From Bacteroidota bacterium (GTDB lineage Bacteria > Bacteroidota > Bacteroidia > Flavobacteriales > Flavobacteriaceae): a DNA stretch of 9,473 nt. Both the position numbers and the translations under genes were made by a program. This document shows, one piece after another, positions 1-8,043 of the stretch; the first letter of the stretch is position 1; each line of letters begins with the position of its first letter. The notes under the pieces were generated by a model, which worked only from the letters and a program-made list of their open reading frames with translations, ran no database searches and was not told the DNA's origin. Where the stretch lies: assembly GCA_024278565.1 (NCBI GenBank), contig JAJRSY010000045.1, forward strand, positions 1 to 9,473. Reading direction: 5' to 3'.

Positions 1-2
1 CT

Positions 3-230
3 ACTAATGAATCTCCGGAGTTCATCATGGAGGAGAATCAATTTAAGGAAAAATTGGACAACGCGTTGAACAGCTTACCAGACAATCAACGCACTACTTT
101 TTTATTGAATAGAATAGACGGTAAAAAATATGCGGAAATTGCCGAAATTGAAAAAGTGAGCGTAAAGGCAATCGAAAAAAGAATGCACTTGGCTCTAAAA
201 AGTTTAAGGGAGCAGATAGATGGGATATAG
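3..230 (+). CDS. ECF-type RNA polymerase sigma factor, C-terminal part (5' truncated by window edge)
   Basis: The reading frame is open from base 3, so the gene begins outside the window; the ATG at 27 is internal. The 75 visible residues match sigma-70 region 4 (Sigma70_r4_2 type), the helix-turn-helix that contacts the -35/-33 promoter element. The segment LDNALNSLPDNQRTTFLLNRIDG is the usual entry helix. It is followed by KKYAEIAEIEKVSVKAIEKRMHLALKSLREQ, in which YAEIAEIEKVSVKAIEKR forms the helix-turn-helix and the end is the typical C-terminal helix. Region 2 is not visible. In Bacteroidota such factors are often followed by a FecR-type anti-sigma gene; here the next gene is convergent and unrelated, so any anti-sigma partner must lie to the left or elsewhere. 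The target regulon cannot be inferred. The TAG stop directly abuts a heptamer repeat array. Confidence 0.9.
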   Translation, partial: TNESPEFIMEENQFKEKLDNALNSLPDNQRTTFLLNRIDGKKYAEIAEIEKVSVKAIEKRMHLALKSLREQIDGI

Positions 231-321
231 GTTAAGAGTTAGGAGTTAGGAGTTAAGAGTTAGGAGTTAGGAGTTAGGAGTTAGGAGTTAGGAGTTAGGA
301 GTTAGGAGTTAGGAGTTAGGA
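231..321. repeat. 13-copy tandem 7-bp repeat (GTTAGGA)
   Basis: Thirteen perfectly phased heptamers start at the base after the sigma-factor stop codon. Units 1 and 4 read GTTAAGA and the other eleven read GTTAGGA. The array runs into a run of nine A residues. No reading frame or hairpin explains it; it is a non-coding slippage-type array. Confidence 0.97.
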
Positions 322-338
322 AAAAAAAAGAACTTTTC

Positions 339-355
339 TATTTTATTATAAAATA
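339..355. other. AT-only inverted repeat (TATTTTA/TAAAATA)
   Basis: Perfect 7-bp arms at 339-345 and 349-355 are separated by TTA. With no GC pairs it would be a weak hairpin. It lies between the heptamer array and the GC-rich hairpin, in the spacer between two convergent genes, and may contribute to transcript ends. Its function is unproven. Confidence 0.4.
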
Positions 356-375
356 CCACTCCACAAAGAAATTAA

Positions 376-391
376 CCTGCCGTAAGGCAGG
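376..391. terminator. GC-rich hairpin between convergent genes, possible terminator
   Basis: CCTGCC-GTAA-GGCAGG is a perfect 6-bp stem with a 4-nt loop, 25 bp past the stop of the leftward kinase gene. Read leftward, the stem is followed by TTAATTTCTTT, a weak U-rich tail, so it best fits the 3' end of the pfkA-gap-kinase transcript. Read rightward the tail is AGGGGCTTTAATTT, which is poorer. The stem sequence recurs in the tamB/tsaD spacer (8050-8066). Confidence 0.5.
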
Positions 392-416
392 AGGGGCTTT
401 AATTTGAACCTTCTAC

Positions 417-1268
417 TTAAAGGGTCTCTTTATGAAATTCAACCAAACCATCAATGGGTCTTTGGCGTATGGTGCCCACAATCAAATCATTGCGCTTTAA
501 AACTGTTGTCAGCTCATCTCTTAAAAAATAAGCAATGCTTCCCACAAAGTTAATGGGTACTTTGGTCGCCAGTTCAAATTGCATGATGTAGTTGTTGATA
601 AACTGCTGAAACCCTTTGTCAATAACACCTTTACAATAGGGGTGTTCTTTGTTCTCAACAATAAATCTGGCAAAAGTCGCCAAATAAGTGTTGGGGTTTG
701 GCTGTTTGTATAAATTTTCTTTGATGACATCAGGATCCAGATTGTATCCTTTTGCAAATTTCATTGCCAAATCTTGTGGCATTTTATGAAAGTAGTAATT
801 GCGTATCAGTTTTCTTCCGAAGAAATTTCCACTGCCATCATCCATGGGTATATAACCTAATGAAATCACTTTCTGAAACAGTTGGTGACCATCATAATAG
901 CTGCAATTAGAGCCAGTGCCCAAAATACATACGATGGCCTGTTGACCTATTTTTGTGGTAGCAAATATCGCCGCGTAGGTGTCTTCTTTGACATCTGCTT
1001 TTGCGTTGGGAAAGAAAACCGAAAAAATCTCTCTAAGAAGCGACTTCATGCGATCCGTACCACATCCGGCACCATAAAAGTAGATATCGGATGCCTTATC
1101 CTTATTTTTCGAAAGCTCAAAATTATTCGCCAACCGATCTTCGATTACTGGGCGTGTAAGCACTTCAGGACTCAAACCTAGGGTCTGGGTGAAGAACAAT
1201 TGGTTTCCTTTTTTATCCAAGGCAATCCAATCAGATTTAGTAGCACCACTATCAACGATCAATATCAT
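417..1268 (-). CDS. BadF/BadG-family ATPase, probable N-acetylglucosamine (amino-sugar) kinase
   Basis: This 283-residue protein of the ASKHA (hexokinase/Hsp70/actin) fold, BadF/BadG/BcrA/BcrD family, most resembles the NAGK-like branch that phosphorylates N-acetylglucosamine at O6 with ATP. Visible motifs are the phosphate-1 loop VDSGATKSDW (5-14), FYGAGCG (64-70), DTYAA with a likely catalytic Asp (96-100), phosphate-2 LGTGSN (116-121), the sugar-side loop MDDGSGNFFG (142-151) and the adenosine motif VGSIA (242-246). The four-cysteine iron-sulfur signature of benzoyl-CoA reductase activators is absent. The frame stays open upstream to a GTG at 1319, but the ATG at 1268 is chosen because the family N-terminus (ILIVDSGAT) begins there and the upstream codons cover a stem-loop and repeats. 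It is the last gene of the leftward pfkA-gap group, 77 bp after gap. The substrate is inferred from family and context only. Confidence 0.85.
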   Translation of the reverse strand: MILIVDSGATKSDWIALDKKGNQLFFTQTLGLSPEVLTRPVIEDRLANNFELSKNKDKASDIYFYGAGCGTDRMKSLLREIFSVFFPNAKADVKEDTYAAIFATTKIGQQAIVCILGTGSNCSYYDGHQLFQKVISLGYIPMDDGSGNFFGRKLIRNYYFHKMPQDLAMKFAKGYNLDPDVIKENLYKQPNPNTYLATFARFIVENKEHPYCKGVIDKGFQQFINNYIMQFELATKVPINFVGSIAYFLRDELTTVLKRNDLIVGTIRQRPIDGLVEFHKETL

Positions 1269-1295
1269 AAGTAAAGTGTAAAGGTGAAGGGTGAA
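1269..1295 (-). repeat. Degenerate 7-bp repeat abutting the kinase start codon
   Basis: Read on the minus strand, the bases before the kinase ATG split into heptamers TTCACCC, TTCACCT, TTACACT and TTACTT(A), the last A belonging to the ATG. The period is exactly 7, with drift between units. It replaces any recognisable ribosome-binding site. On the plus strand the units read GGGTGAA, AGGTGAA and AGTGTAA, resembling the CAGTGAA heptamers after tsaD. Confidence 0.65.
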
Positions 1296-1333
1296 TATCC
1301 TGAAACAGGTGTTAACCACTTGTTTTCAGGATA
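1296..1333 (-). other. Stem-loop between gap and the kinase gene
   Basis: Perfect 10-bp arms TATCCTGAAA (1296-1305) and TTTCAGGATA (1324-1333) enclose an 18-nt loop, with two further pairs possible past one bulged base. It begins 12 bp after the gap stop codon. Leftward, it is followed by the heptamers rather than a U-run, so it is not a standard intrinsic terminator. An RNA-stability or processing element between gap and the kinase, or a partial attenuator, are possible roles. Confidence 0.6.
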
Positions 1334-1345
1334 CCATTGAATTAA

Positions 1346-2350
1346 TTACAAGCTCGCCACGTACTGGGCTAACTCCACCATTTTATTTGAGAAACCGGCT
1401 TCATTGTCATACCAGCATATCAATTTGAAGAACTTCGGGTTTAGCTCGATTCCCGCGCCTGCATCAAAAATGCTTGTTCGGGCATCACCTACAAAATCTT
1501 GTGACACGAGCTTCTCTTCGGTATATCCTAAAACACCTTTCAAATCTCCACCTTCTGAGGCAGACTTAAAGGCTTTCTTGATTTCTTCGTAAGAGGTTTC
1601 CTTTTTTAAACGTACGGTCAGATCAACGACCGAAACATTTGCTGTTGGCACCCTGAAGGCCATACCGGTAAGTTTTCCTTTTAATTCAGGTATAACTTTG
1701 GTCACAGCGACCGCAGCACCTGTAGATGCAGGTATTATATTCAACAGGGCACTTCTACCACCTCGCCAATCTTTTCTTGAAGGACCATCAACCGTCATTT
1801 GTGTGGCCGTTGTCGCATGTACCGTTGTCATCAAAGCTTCATCAATTCCGAAATTATCGTTCAATACCTTGACCATCGGTGCTAGGCAATTAGTAGTACA
1901 TGAAGCATTTGAAACAATGGTATCGGTTGCTTTGACATTTTTATGGTTCACACCCATTACAAACATAGGGGCATCTTTTGAAGGTGCTGAAATAACCACT
2001 TTCTTTGCTCCCCCGTCAATATGGTATTGGGCAGTCTCCAAGGTGGTGAAAATACCGGTACACTCTGCTACGATCTCTGCATCAACAGCGTCCCATTTAA
2101 TGTTTTTTGGATCTCTTTCAGCGGTAATCCTAACGGTTTTACCATTGACCACCAAATTACCTCCTTGAACCTCAACTGTACCCTCAAAATTTCCATGAAC
2201 TGAATCATATTTCAATAAGTAGGCAAGGTGCTCCACATCTAACAGATCGTTGATGGCCACCACATCGACATCACCTCTTTTTATGGTTGTTCTGAACACC
2301 AACCTACCAATTCTACCAAATCCGTTTATTCCTATTTTCAAGTTTGCCAT
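1346..2350 (-). CDS. gap: Type I glyceraldehyde-3-phosphate dehydrogenase
   Basis: This 334-residue cytosolic enzyme has the usual length for the family. It oxidises glyceraldehyde-3-phosphate to 1,3-bisphosphoglycerate with NAD+. The Rossmann fingerprint INGFGRIGR lies at 8-16. Asn34-Asp35 at the end of the second strand argue for NAD rather than NADP. The catalytic loop SNASCTTNCLAP (147-158) places the nucleophile at Cys151, with the activating His178 in TTVHATT. The phosphate-binding and barrel segment DWRGGRSALLNIIPASTGAA lies at 194-213, and the C-terminal WYDNEAGFS (313-321) is intact. The ATG at 2350 gives the standard MxxLKIGINGFGRIGR start. It begins 18 bp after the pfkA stop, so co-transcription with pfkA is likely. 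Nothing unusual is seen. Confidence 0.98.
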   Translation of the reverse strand: MANLKIGINGFGRIGRLVFRTTIKRGDVDVVAINDLLDVEHLAYLLKYDSVHGNFEGTVEVQGGNLVVNGKTVRITAERDPKNIKWDAVDAEIVAECTGIFTTLETAQYHIDGGAKKVVISAPSKDAPMFVMGVNHKNVKATDTIVSNASCTTNCLAPMVKVLNDNFGIDEALMTTVHATTATQMTVDGPSRKDWRGGRSALLNIIPASTGAAVAVTKVIPELKGKLTGMAFRVPTANVSVVDLTVRLKKETSYEEIKKAFKSASEGGDLKGVLGYTEEKLVSQDFVGDARTSIFDAGAGIELNPKFFKLICWYDNEAGFSNKMVELAQYVASL

Positions 2351-2368
2351 TTTATGCTTTTTAAAGAT

Positions 2369-3355
2369 TTATATTGTTACTATATCTGAAACCCGTATAA
2401 GTTCGGTATCTATTTTCGTACGCCCTTTTATGGCTTTTTCAAACGGGGTTAAAATCATTTCATTATTTTGAATGCCAACCATTAAATTTGTCTTTCCTTC
2501 TAAAAGCGCTTCCACAGCACTAACACCCATTCGGCTTGCCAAAACCCGATCAAAACATGAGGGTGCCCCCCCGCGTTGTAAATGACCGAGAACCGAAACC
2601 CTGACCCCGTACATGGGCATATGTTCTTTCACATAATCTTTTAATTCAAAGACATTCTTGCCTGTTCTGTCACCTTCGGCCACTACCACAATACTAGAGG
2701 TCTTGCCCGAAGCCCTACTTCTTTTCAAAGATTCCAACAAACGTTCCAATCCCAAATCTTCTTCGGGTATCAATATTTCCTCGGCACCGGCACCGATACC
2801 TGCGTTCAGGGCAATATGGCCCACATCGCGACCCATTACCTCAACAAAGAACAATCTATCGTGTGAACTGGCCGTATCCCTTATTTTGTCAATGACCTCA
2901 ACTACCGTATTCAGTGCTGTATCAAAACCCAAGGTGTTCAAGGTGCCGAAAATATCATTATCGATGGTACCTGGAATTCCCATTACAGGAAAATCAAACT
3001 CTTGACTAAATATCATGCCCCCTGTAAAACTACCATCTCCGCCTATGACCACAAGGGCATCGATACCTTCTGCTTTTAAATGATCAAATGCTTTTTTACG
3101 GCCCTCAGAGGTTCTAAATTCTTGGCATCTTGAAGTTTTTAAGATAGTGCCCCCCTTGTTGATGATATTGTTGACACTACGGGCATTCAAAGAAATAAAA
3201 TCACCCTCGACCATTCCTTGATAGCCTCGGTAAATGCCCACGCAGTCTATTTTATAATAGGCACATGAACGAACAACGGCCCTTATTGCCGCATTCATAC
3301 CTGGAGCATCACCCCCTGACGTAAAAACACCAACCTTCTTTATCTTGGAAGCCAT
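2369..3355 (-). CDS. pfkA: ATP-dependent 6-phosphofructokinase
   Basis: This 328-residue group I bacterial phosphofructokinase has the normal length. It phosphorylates fructose-6-phosphate to fructose-1,6-bisphosphate, the committed step of glycolysis. Visible motifs are the ATP-binding GVFTSGGDAPGMNAAIR (9-25), GGDGS (105-109), where Gly108 is the residue typical of ATP-using enzymes (Asp in PPi-dependent ones), and the catalytic loop GTIDND (129-134) with the catalytic base Asp132. Also present are the substrate-binding MGR (174-176), the second-subunit Arg167 region and GHLQRGG (257-263). Effector-site arginines corresponding to E. coli Arg21 and Arg25 are at 25 and 29, so ADP/PEP-type allostery is plausible. 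It heads the leftward pfkA-gap-kinase group. The 120 bp upstream hold no perfect TAnnTTTG box, so the promoter is unresolved and read-through from tamB is possible. Confidence 0.98.
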   Translation of the reverse strand: MASKIKKVGVFTSGGDAPGMNAAIRAVVRSCAYYKIDCVGIYRGYQGMVEGDFISLNARSVNNIINKGGTILKTSRCQEFRTSEGRKKAFDHLKAEGIDALVVIGGDGSFTGGMIFSQEFDFPVMGIPGTIDNDIFGTLNTLGFDTALNTVVEVIDKIRDTASSHDRLFFVEVMGRDVGHIALNAGIGAGAEEILIPEEDLGLERLLESLKRSRASGKTSSIVVVAEGDRTGKNVFELKDYVKEHMPMYGVRVSVLGHLQRGGAPSCFDRVLASRMGVSAVEALLEGKTNLMVGIQNNEMILTPFEKAIKGRTKIDTELIRVSDIVTI

Positions 3356-3475
3356 TAAAAAAATTAAGCCAACGAAATTAATAAACTTATCTTAATAAAT
3401 GAACTGTTGAAGCTCTTAATTTATCAAGCATCGACCCTCAAACCCTTTTAGATTCAATACGAAGCTTGTAAATGA

Positions 3476-6400
3476 CTATTTTAATTCTTTGGCCTTAGCT
3501 CTAAACTGTAAAAGGCTGTCTTTGCCCATTAAGATGGTAGAATTATTTTTTTGGTTCGATATCGGTGGCTCTAGCGGGATATCTTTGCTGAATATCTTAC
3601 GAAAAAGTTCTCTAAAACTGTCAAAATCGACCTCATAAGATAGACCGACCCCCTGTGTGGAACCTTGCCGATCTGCCAAATATTCTTGGATCTCACTTTC
3701 ACGACTAAAGAACTTGGCACTCAATGTTCCTTCTTCGTTCAGCAATACCTGAATTTCAAAATCTCCGGCAATGATGGTCTCACTCGCACCACCAACAGGA
3801 ACCCCTACCCTACCGTTCAACAGTACGCGATCACTGATTTGGGTAGAAACCGTTACCCCTATCCTATTGTCAGTTTGAACTTCGGCATTTCGGTCTTGAA
3901 TACCTTGTTCATAAGACAGCCCTAGATTGAACTTATCGTTATCACCCCCTAAAACCTGATTCAGCAGGCCAGAGGCCGATTGCAGTAGATTACCGGTAAC
4001 GGCCTGTTGGTTTATGCCGCTCTGCTCGTTGACGAACGATCCTTGCGCCAGCAAAAAAATCGCATTCCTCTCTTCCACTGTTGGATCTTGCAACTTATAC
4101 TCCAATTCTGATTGCACAATTGAATTTGTACCTGGAAAATCAATATTGAAATCAATATTCGGGCTCTCAAGTTGACCCCTTAATTTAATGACCACATCAG
4201 TGGGTATTCTTCTTCTGTAACTTGAATTATCCAACAACGGTGCAGGGTTGGCGTACAATGAATATACAGCTTCCATACTCAGTTCAGCCTCAAGAGGTTC
4301 TTGGTTCCAATTGATCGTACCGCCCGGTCTTACCTTGAATGTTTTATTAATTACCCCCCCGAACTTGTAATGGTACTCACCAGTGACCACAACAAAATCA
4401 CCAAACATATGAAACTTGCCCCTTGTACTTATTCGTAATAACAAAAGGCCCTCACCAGTACCCTTTAAAGAACTGCCCGTTTTTAAGTCGGTAACGATCT
4501 CTACCTCTGCATCTGGTGTGACCTCTAAATCAAATTCGAGCTCCAAGCCATGAAAATCATCCAATACCCTTTGCTCGTCAATCGTTTGTACACTGTTCTT
4601 ATCTATAAAATTAATGAACGAATAATCACCTACCGAGGCCACATCACTCAATGGTATCTTAAGCGAGGTGCCTCGAGCAGTTTTACCATCAACAGTAATG
4701 GTCAATGCTTTTGTAGGGCCAAAAATTCTTCCAGTACCATTTAAGTAACCCGTGCCGTAGTAAAGCTGTTCTTCATCAAAGTCAGTATTCAATATCAGCA
4801 ATCGATCGTTGTTCGTATCTACATTTAGGTCTAGCACCCAATTCTTAAAAAAAGCATGGCTTATGGTGCCATCAAGGGTGGCCTTGGTATTTTTAGCTAC
4901 ATCGGTCAGGGCTATCTCTTCAAAATCAAAGGTCTGCTTTGTTAACCGCACTCTTGAATTAGGGGCAAAACCATAGTCTACATTGAGGTAGGGCACGGCA
5001 ATACCAGCATTGTCTAAAGTCAACAGCCCGTTGATATCAGGGTTGTTTATATCGCCATCAATACGAACGTTTCCGTTTAAATCACCTCGAATATTTTCTA
5101 TCACTCCCTCACCAAGGGGACTGAAAGGTTCTAAGTCAAAATCTCTAAAATTCGCCATTAAATGTGCTTGGGGCATTTCTCCCTTATTGGAAATATTACC
5201 CACTACCCCCAATTTTTCGATACCGTTATCGGTGATTTGTGAGTTTACCACAAAATCGGTCAAATCCCTATTACCCACAATACCCATTGTCAAGTCACCG
5301 AGCCTGATACCATTTATCGAAAAATCATCAACTCCCAAATTTGAGGAAGGAAGGTATATGTCATCTTTTTGGAGAATGTTCAAGGTACCATTGACCTCGC
5401 CTGTTAACCTAAGGCTATCAAGAACCGGGGTGATCTTATCTAAGGAAACAATTTTAAACTGCAGTTGCAGGTCTTTGAAGGTAGAATCGGCCAATTGCCC
5501 CCTAAGCTTAATCTGCTCTTGATCACCGTTGTTCATTACAATTTCTTGAATGGTAATACTATCAAGGGTTCTATTGATTATTACCTTGTTCTTATTATTG
5601 CCCTCTTTGTTCAAGACCCATTTGTTGCCTTTAAAGCTGATGTCTGAGGTTTTTAAACCAATCACCGATTTATTCGCTTTGTTGAAGGTATGGTAGAAAT
5701 TCAGGTTATAGCTGTCATTAAATTCGCTTCCGCCTTGGAATTCCGACCTAAAAAATAAGGTGTCATTTAGCGTGGTATTGATTAGATTGAAATCTTTTAC
5801 ATCGTAATAGGCGGTCGAGAGATCCCCAACAGAAATATAAGTATTGAACAACGGGTTTTTATTATCGACCTTGATTTCTATTTTATCTGCCGAATTGCCA
5901 AATGCCGATATACTCGGCGACTTGAAATTCAGTTTAAAATCACCTTCATCGGCAACTATATTTCCTTTTATAAATGTATTTGGATCGAAGGTGACTTCAG
6001 GAAAAAAGACATCAACGATCTTGTTGTAAATCTTGAAATTAAATGCCAAGGTCTGGCCGCCCGAAATATTAAAAGGGCGATAATTGGTGTACACCGTACC
6101 CAAAGAATTTTGTACCAACTTACCCAATTCCCTTACTTTGAAATTACCTTTTAAGTACCCTGTTATTATATCGGTGGAATTTATTTCGATAGTTCTGATC
6201 GAATCGTTCTCGAAACTTGAGGAAACTTTGAAATCTTCAAAATAAAATGTGTCGCTCTTGTTCTGAAAACTGGTCTTTGTGAATTTGATATCTCCAACAA
6301 TATTGTCCAAGGTATTTCCAGTAACATCCATCTTTACCTTACCCGTGAAAATTGATACACTATCATTACTAAAGTTCAGTTTTTTAAGATCTGCATAATC

Positions 6401-7975
6401 TACCGAGGCAATGAAGTTAAAGTTGTTTTGGGCTGCTCCAAAATCTGCCAATCCCTTAAAATCGAACTTTAGATTTTCATCTTTGCTCACCAATGAACCG
6501 TCGAATAATTGTTCTTTCAAAATACCGGAAACATTAATGTTTTGATAGTTGTACCCATTGAAATACATTGAATAAATCTGCCCGATGACCTCGGTATTCA
6601 AATTTTCTTTCACAAACCCCTTGCCCTCCACATTAAAGTCTAAAGTAGTTTTTCCTAGGCTTTCACGCTCTACAAAACCACCAAGGTCAAAATCTATCAA
6701 TGATACAAAACCACTATAACTGGCATTGTCCATATTATTGATATCGGTCAATTCTAGATCTACATAGCTACTGCCAATACGGGTATTAATATTTACTTTT
6801 GCAATAATTGAATTTTCTGTCACCAGGGCATTGCCACGTACAGTAAACCGACCTAGTTTTTTAACGGATGAAGGAAGTTTTCCTAAAAAATTTGGCAAGA
6901 GGGAACGCAACTCATAATAACTGGTAGTAACATTCTTCATTTGGGCATCCATGACAAACAGCTCTCTTCTATTAAAAAGATTTTTAAAATTAAAATCACC
7001 GCGAATACCCGTGTTTTCAGATTGAACGAATAATTTCTCTACATTTAAATCGTTGAGCACCCCATTAAGTCTAGTCGAAAAAATCACTTTTTTACCCTTT
7101 CCGAACTGATCGTACAATAAATTTATCTCATCAAAGGCAATTTCTGAGTCGGTAAAATCGGCCTCTATATTCACCTTGTTCATGAAATCAATAAAATCTT
7201 TTCGTTCATAATCAAAAACAAGTCTGCCTTTGAGCTCAGATCTGGGGGTTTTTATATGTAGTGAATCAAAGCGCATTTGCTTCTTAGAGTATTTGAATTC
7301 TGTTGCTAGTTTCTCTACCTGTATTCCTCGCTTGCTATCAAATGACATGGCCTTGATATCGGCAATTACCTCAGGTCCTAAAATCTGAAAATCATTGGCC
7401 GAAATGTTCAGGTTTTTAAAGTTCAACATTTCGATGCCCTCGCGATTTTCGTCAATAAGTTTAAAATTACTATTGACAATCACTACATTGGATGAGAAAA
7501 AAAAGAAAGGCGGCGTACCCTTTTTTCTCAGTTTACCATCATCTAACTTATCTATAAAAACCTCTAGGTTCGTTATAGTTGTGTCTTTATAGGTCTTTAA
7601 TTTAAAATTGAGGTCATCTATGGCTATATCGTCAAATTCCAACTTTTCGCCAATCAGGAGGTTACGTATACTTACTATTGATGTGGTCAGCGTGTTTACA
7701 TAAAAAAGCGTGTCTTTTCTATAGTCTTGAATATAGACCCCTTTGACCGAGGTATCCCATGTAATGAGGGAAACCCTTAATTTATCAATATTAATATGAG
7801 TGCCAAATTTCTCATTGATTGAATTTGTAGCGTACTGAGCGAAACGTGTCTGTACTGCTGGAAGCGAAAAAACAATAGTGCCCAAAACACTGATCAGCAA
7901 AAACACCAACAAGGTTCGAACCAGTATTTTTTTTAGTTTTTTGATAGGACTTTTATGTTTTATCTTCTTTGACAA
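3476..7975 (-). CDS. tamB: TamB-like translocation/assembly module protein (DUF490 C-terminal domain)
   Basis: This 1499-residue envelope protein has a lysine-rich N-terminus, then one hydrophobic signal-anchor helix (about 18-38). The long body has alternating beta-rich segments, as expected for the AsmA-like TamB beta-taco groove in the periplasm. The TamB C-terminal domain spans roughly 1130-1450 and includes DDFHGLELEFDLEVTPDAEVEI (from 1138), the LLRISTRGKFHMFGDFVVVTGEY stretch and LEYKLQDPTVEERNAIFLLAQGSF (1291-1314). Proteobacterial TamB works with TamA in outer-membrane protein assembly and is implicated in phospholipid transport; no TamA is visible here. The only usable start is TTG at 7975: an in-frame TGA lies three codons upstream (7982-7984) and no in-frame ATG precedes the membrane helix. 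It is divergent from tsaD. The exact function in Bacteroidota is inferred. Confidence 0.93.
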   Translation of the reverse strand: MSKKIKHKSPIKKLKKILVRTLLVFLLISVLGTIVFSLPAVQTRFAQYATNSINEKFGTHINIDKLRVSLITWDTSVKGVYIQDYRKDTLFYVNTLTTSIVSIRNLLIGEKLEFDDIAIDDLNFKLKTYKDTTITNLEVFIDKLDDGKLRKKGTPPFFFFSSNVVIVNSNFKLIDENREGIEMLNFKNLNISANDFQILGPEVIADIKAMSFDSKRGIQVEKLATEFKYSKKQMRFDSLHIKTPRSELKGRLVFDYERKDFIDFMNKVNIEADFTDSEIAFDEINLLYDQFGKGKKVIFSTRLNGVLNDLNVEKLFVQSENTGIRGDFNFKNLFNRRELFVMDAQMKNVTTSYYELRSLLPNFLGKLPSSVKKLGRFTVRGNALVTENSIIAKVNINTRIGSSYVDLELTDINNMDNASYSGFVSLIDFDLGGFVERESLGKTTLDFNVEGKGFVKENLNTEVIGQIYSMYFNGYNYQNINVSGILKEQLFDGSLVSKDENLKFDFKGLADFGAAQNNFNFIASVDYADLKKLNFSNDSVSIFTGKVKMDVTGNTLDNIVGDIKFTKTSFQNKSDTFYFEDFKVSSSFENDSIRTIEINSTDIITGYLKGNFKVRELGKLVQNSLGTVYTNYRPFNISGGQTLAFNFKIYNKIVDVFFPEVTFDPNTFIKGNIVADEGDFKLNFKSPSISAFGNSADKIEIKVDNKNPLFNTYISVGDLSTAYYDVKDFNLINTTLNDTLFFRSEFQGGSEFNDSYNLNFYHTFNKANKSVIGLKTSDISFKGNKWVLNKEGNNKNKVIINRTLDSITIQEIVMNNGDQEQIKLRGQLADSTFKDLQLQFKIVSLDKITPVLDSLRLTGEVNGTLNILQKDDIYLPSSNLGVDDFSINGIRLGDLTMGIVGNRDLTDFVVNSQITDNGIEKLGVVGNISNKGEMPQAHLMANFRDFDLEPFSPLGEGVIENIRGDLNGNVRIDGDINNPDINGLLTLDNAGIAVPYLNVDYGFAPNSRVRLTKQTFDFEEIALTDVAKNTKATLDGTISHAFFKNWVLDLNVDTNNDRLLILNTDFDEEQLYYGTGYLNGTGRIFGPTKALTITVDGKTARGTSLKIPLSDVASVGDYSFINFIDKNSVQTIDEQRVLDDFHGLELEFDLEVTPDAEVEIVTDLKTGSSLKGTGEGLLLLRISTRGKFHMFGDFVVVTGEYHYKFGGVINKTFKVRPGGTINWNQEPLEAELSMEAVYSLYANPAPLLDNSSYRRRIPTDVVIKLRGQLESPNIDFNIDFPGTNSIVQSELEYKLQDPTVEERNAIFLLAQGSFVNEQSGINQQAVTGNLLQSASGLLNQVLGGDNDKFNLGLSYEQGIQDRNAEVQTDNRIGVTVSTQISDRVLLNGRVGVPVGGASETIIAGDFEIQVLLNEEGTLSAKFFSRESEIQEYLADRQGSTQGVGLSYEVDFDSFRELFRKIFSKDIPLEPPISNQKNNSTILMGKDSLLQFRAKAKELK

Positions 7976-7991
7976 AGATATTCAACTTTAT
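7972..7991 (-). repeat. Left arm of 20-bp inverted repeat flanking the tamB/tsaD spacer
   Basis: On the minus strand this reads ATAAAGTTGAATATCTTTGT, identical over 20 bases to plus-strand 8168-8187. It contains TATCTTTG, a perfect -7 consensus, but the last three bases of that box are the tamB TTG start codon. No TTG -33 element lies 17-23 bp upstream. It is therefore unlikely to be the tamB promoter as annotated. Confidence 0.9.
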
Positions 7992-8043
7992 CTTTTACCT
8001 GCGAAATTCACACCTGCCATCTGGCTGGCTGGTTTTGCACCCT

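Noticed and set aside
231..321. Telomere-like or CRISPR-like repeat (TTAGGA resembles TTAGGG)
   Set aside because: The unit is 7 bp, lies inside a chromosome-type gene order and has no spacers; the resemblance to telomeric repeats is incidental.
1269..1319. Extended start of the kinase at GTG 1319
   Set aside because: The 17 added codons translate the stem-loop and heptamers and precede the conserved family N-terminus, so the ATG at 1268 is preferred.
1698..2168. A 156-residue plus-strand frame inside gap
   Set aside because: It is fully antisense to the strongly conserved gap coding sequence and has no domain features.
3382..3389. Possible pfkA -7 box TAAGTTTA on the minus strand
   Set aside because: It misses the final G of TAnnTTTG and has no TTG at the correct distance upstream; too weak to annotate.
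3425..3468. Imperfect inverted repeat after tamB (CAAGCATCG with CGAAGCTTG)
   Set aside because: It matches at 8 of 9 pairs but with a 26-nt loop and no following U-run in the leftward direction; weak support as a tamB terminator.
5010..5522. A 170-residue plus-strand frame inside tamB
   Set aside because: It is antisense to a clearly coding tamB segment, is low-complexity and serine-rich, and matches no recognisable family; it is a shadow frame.
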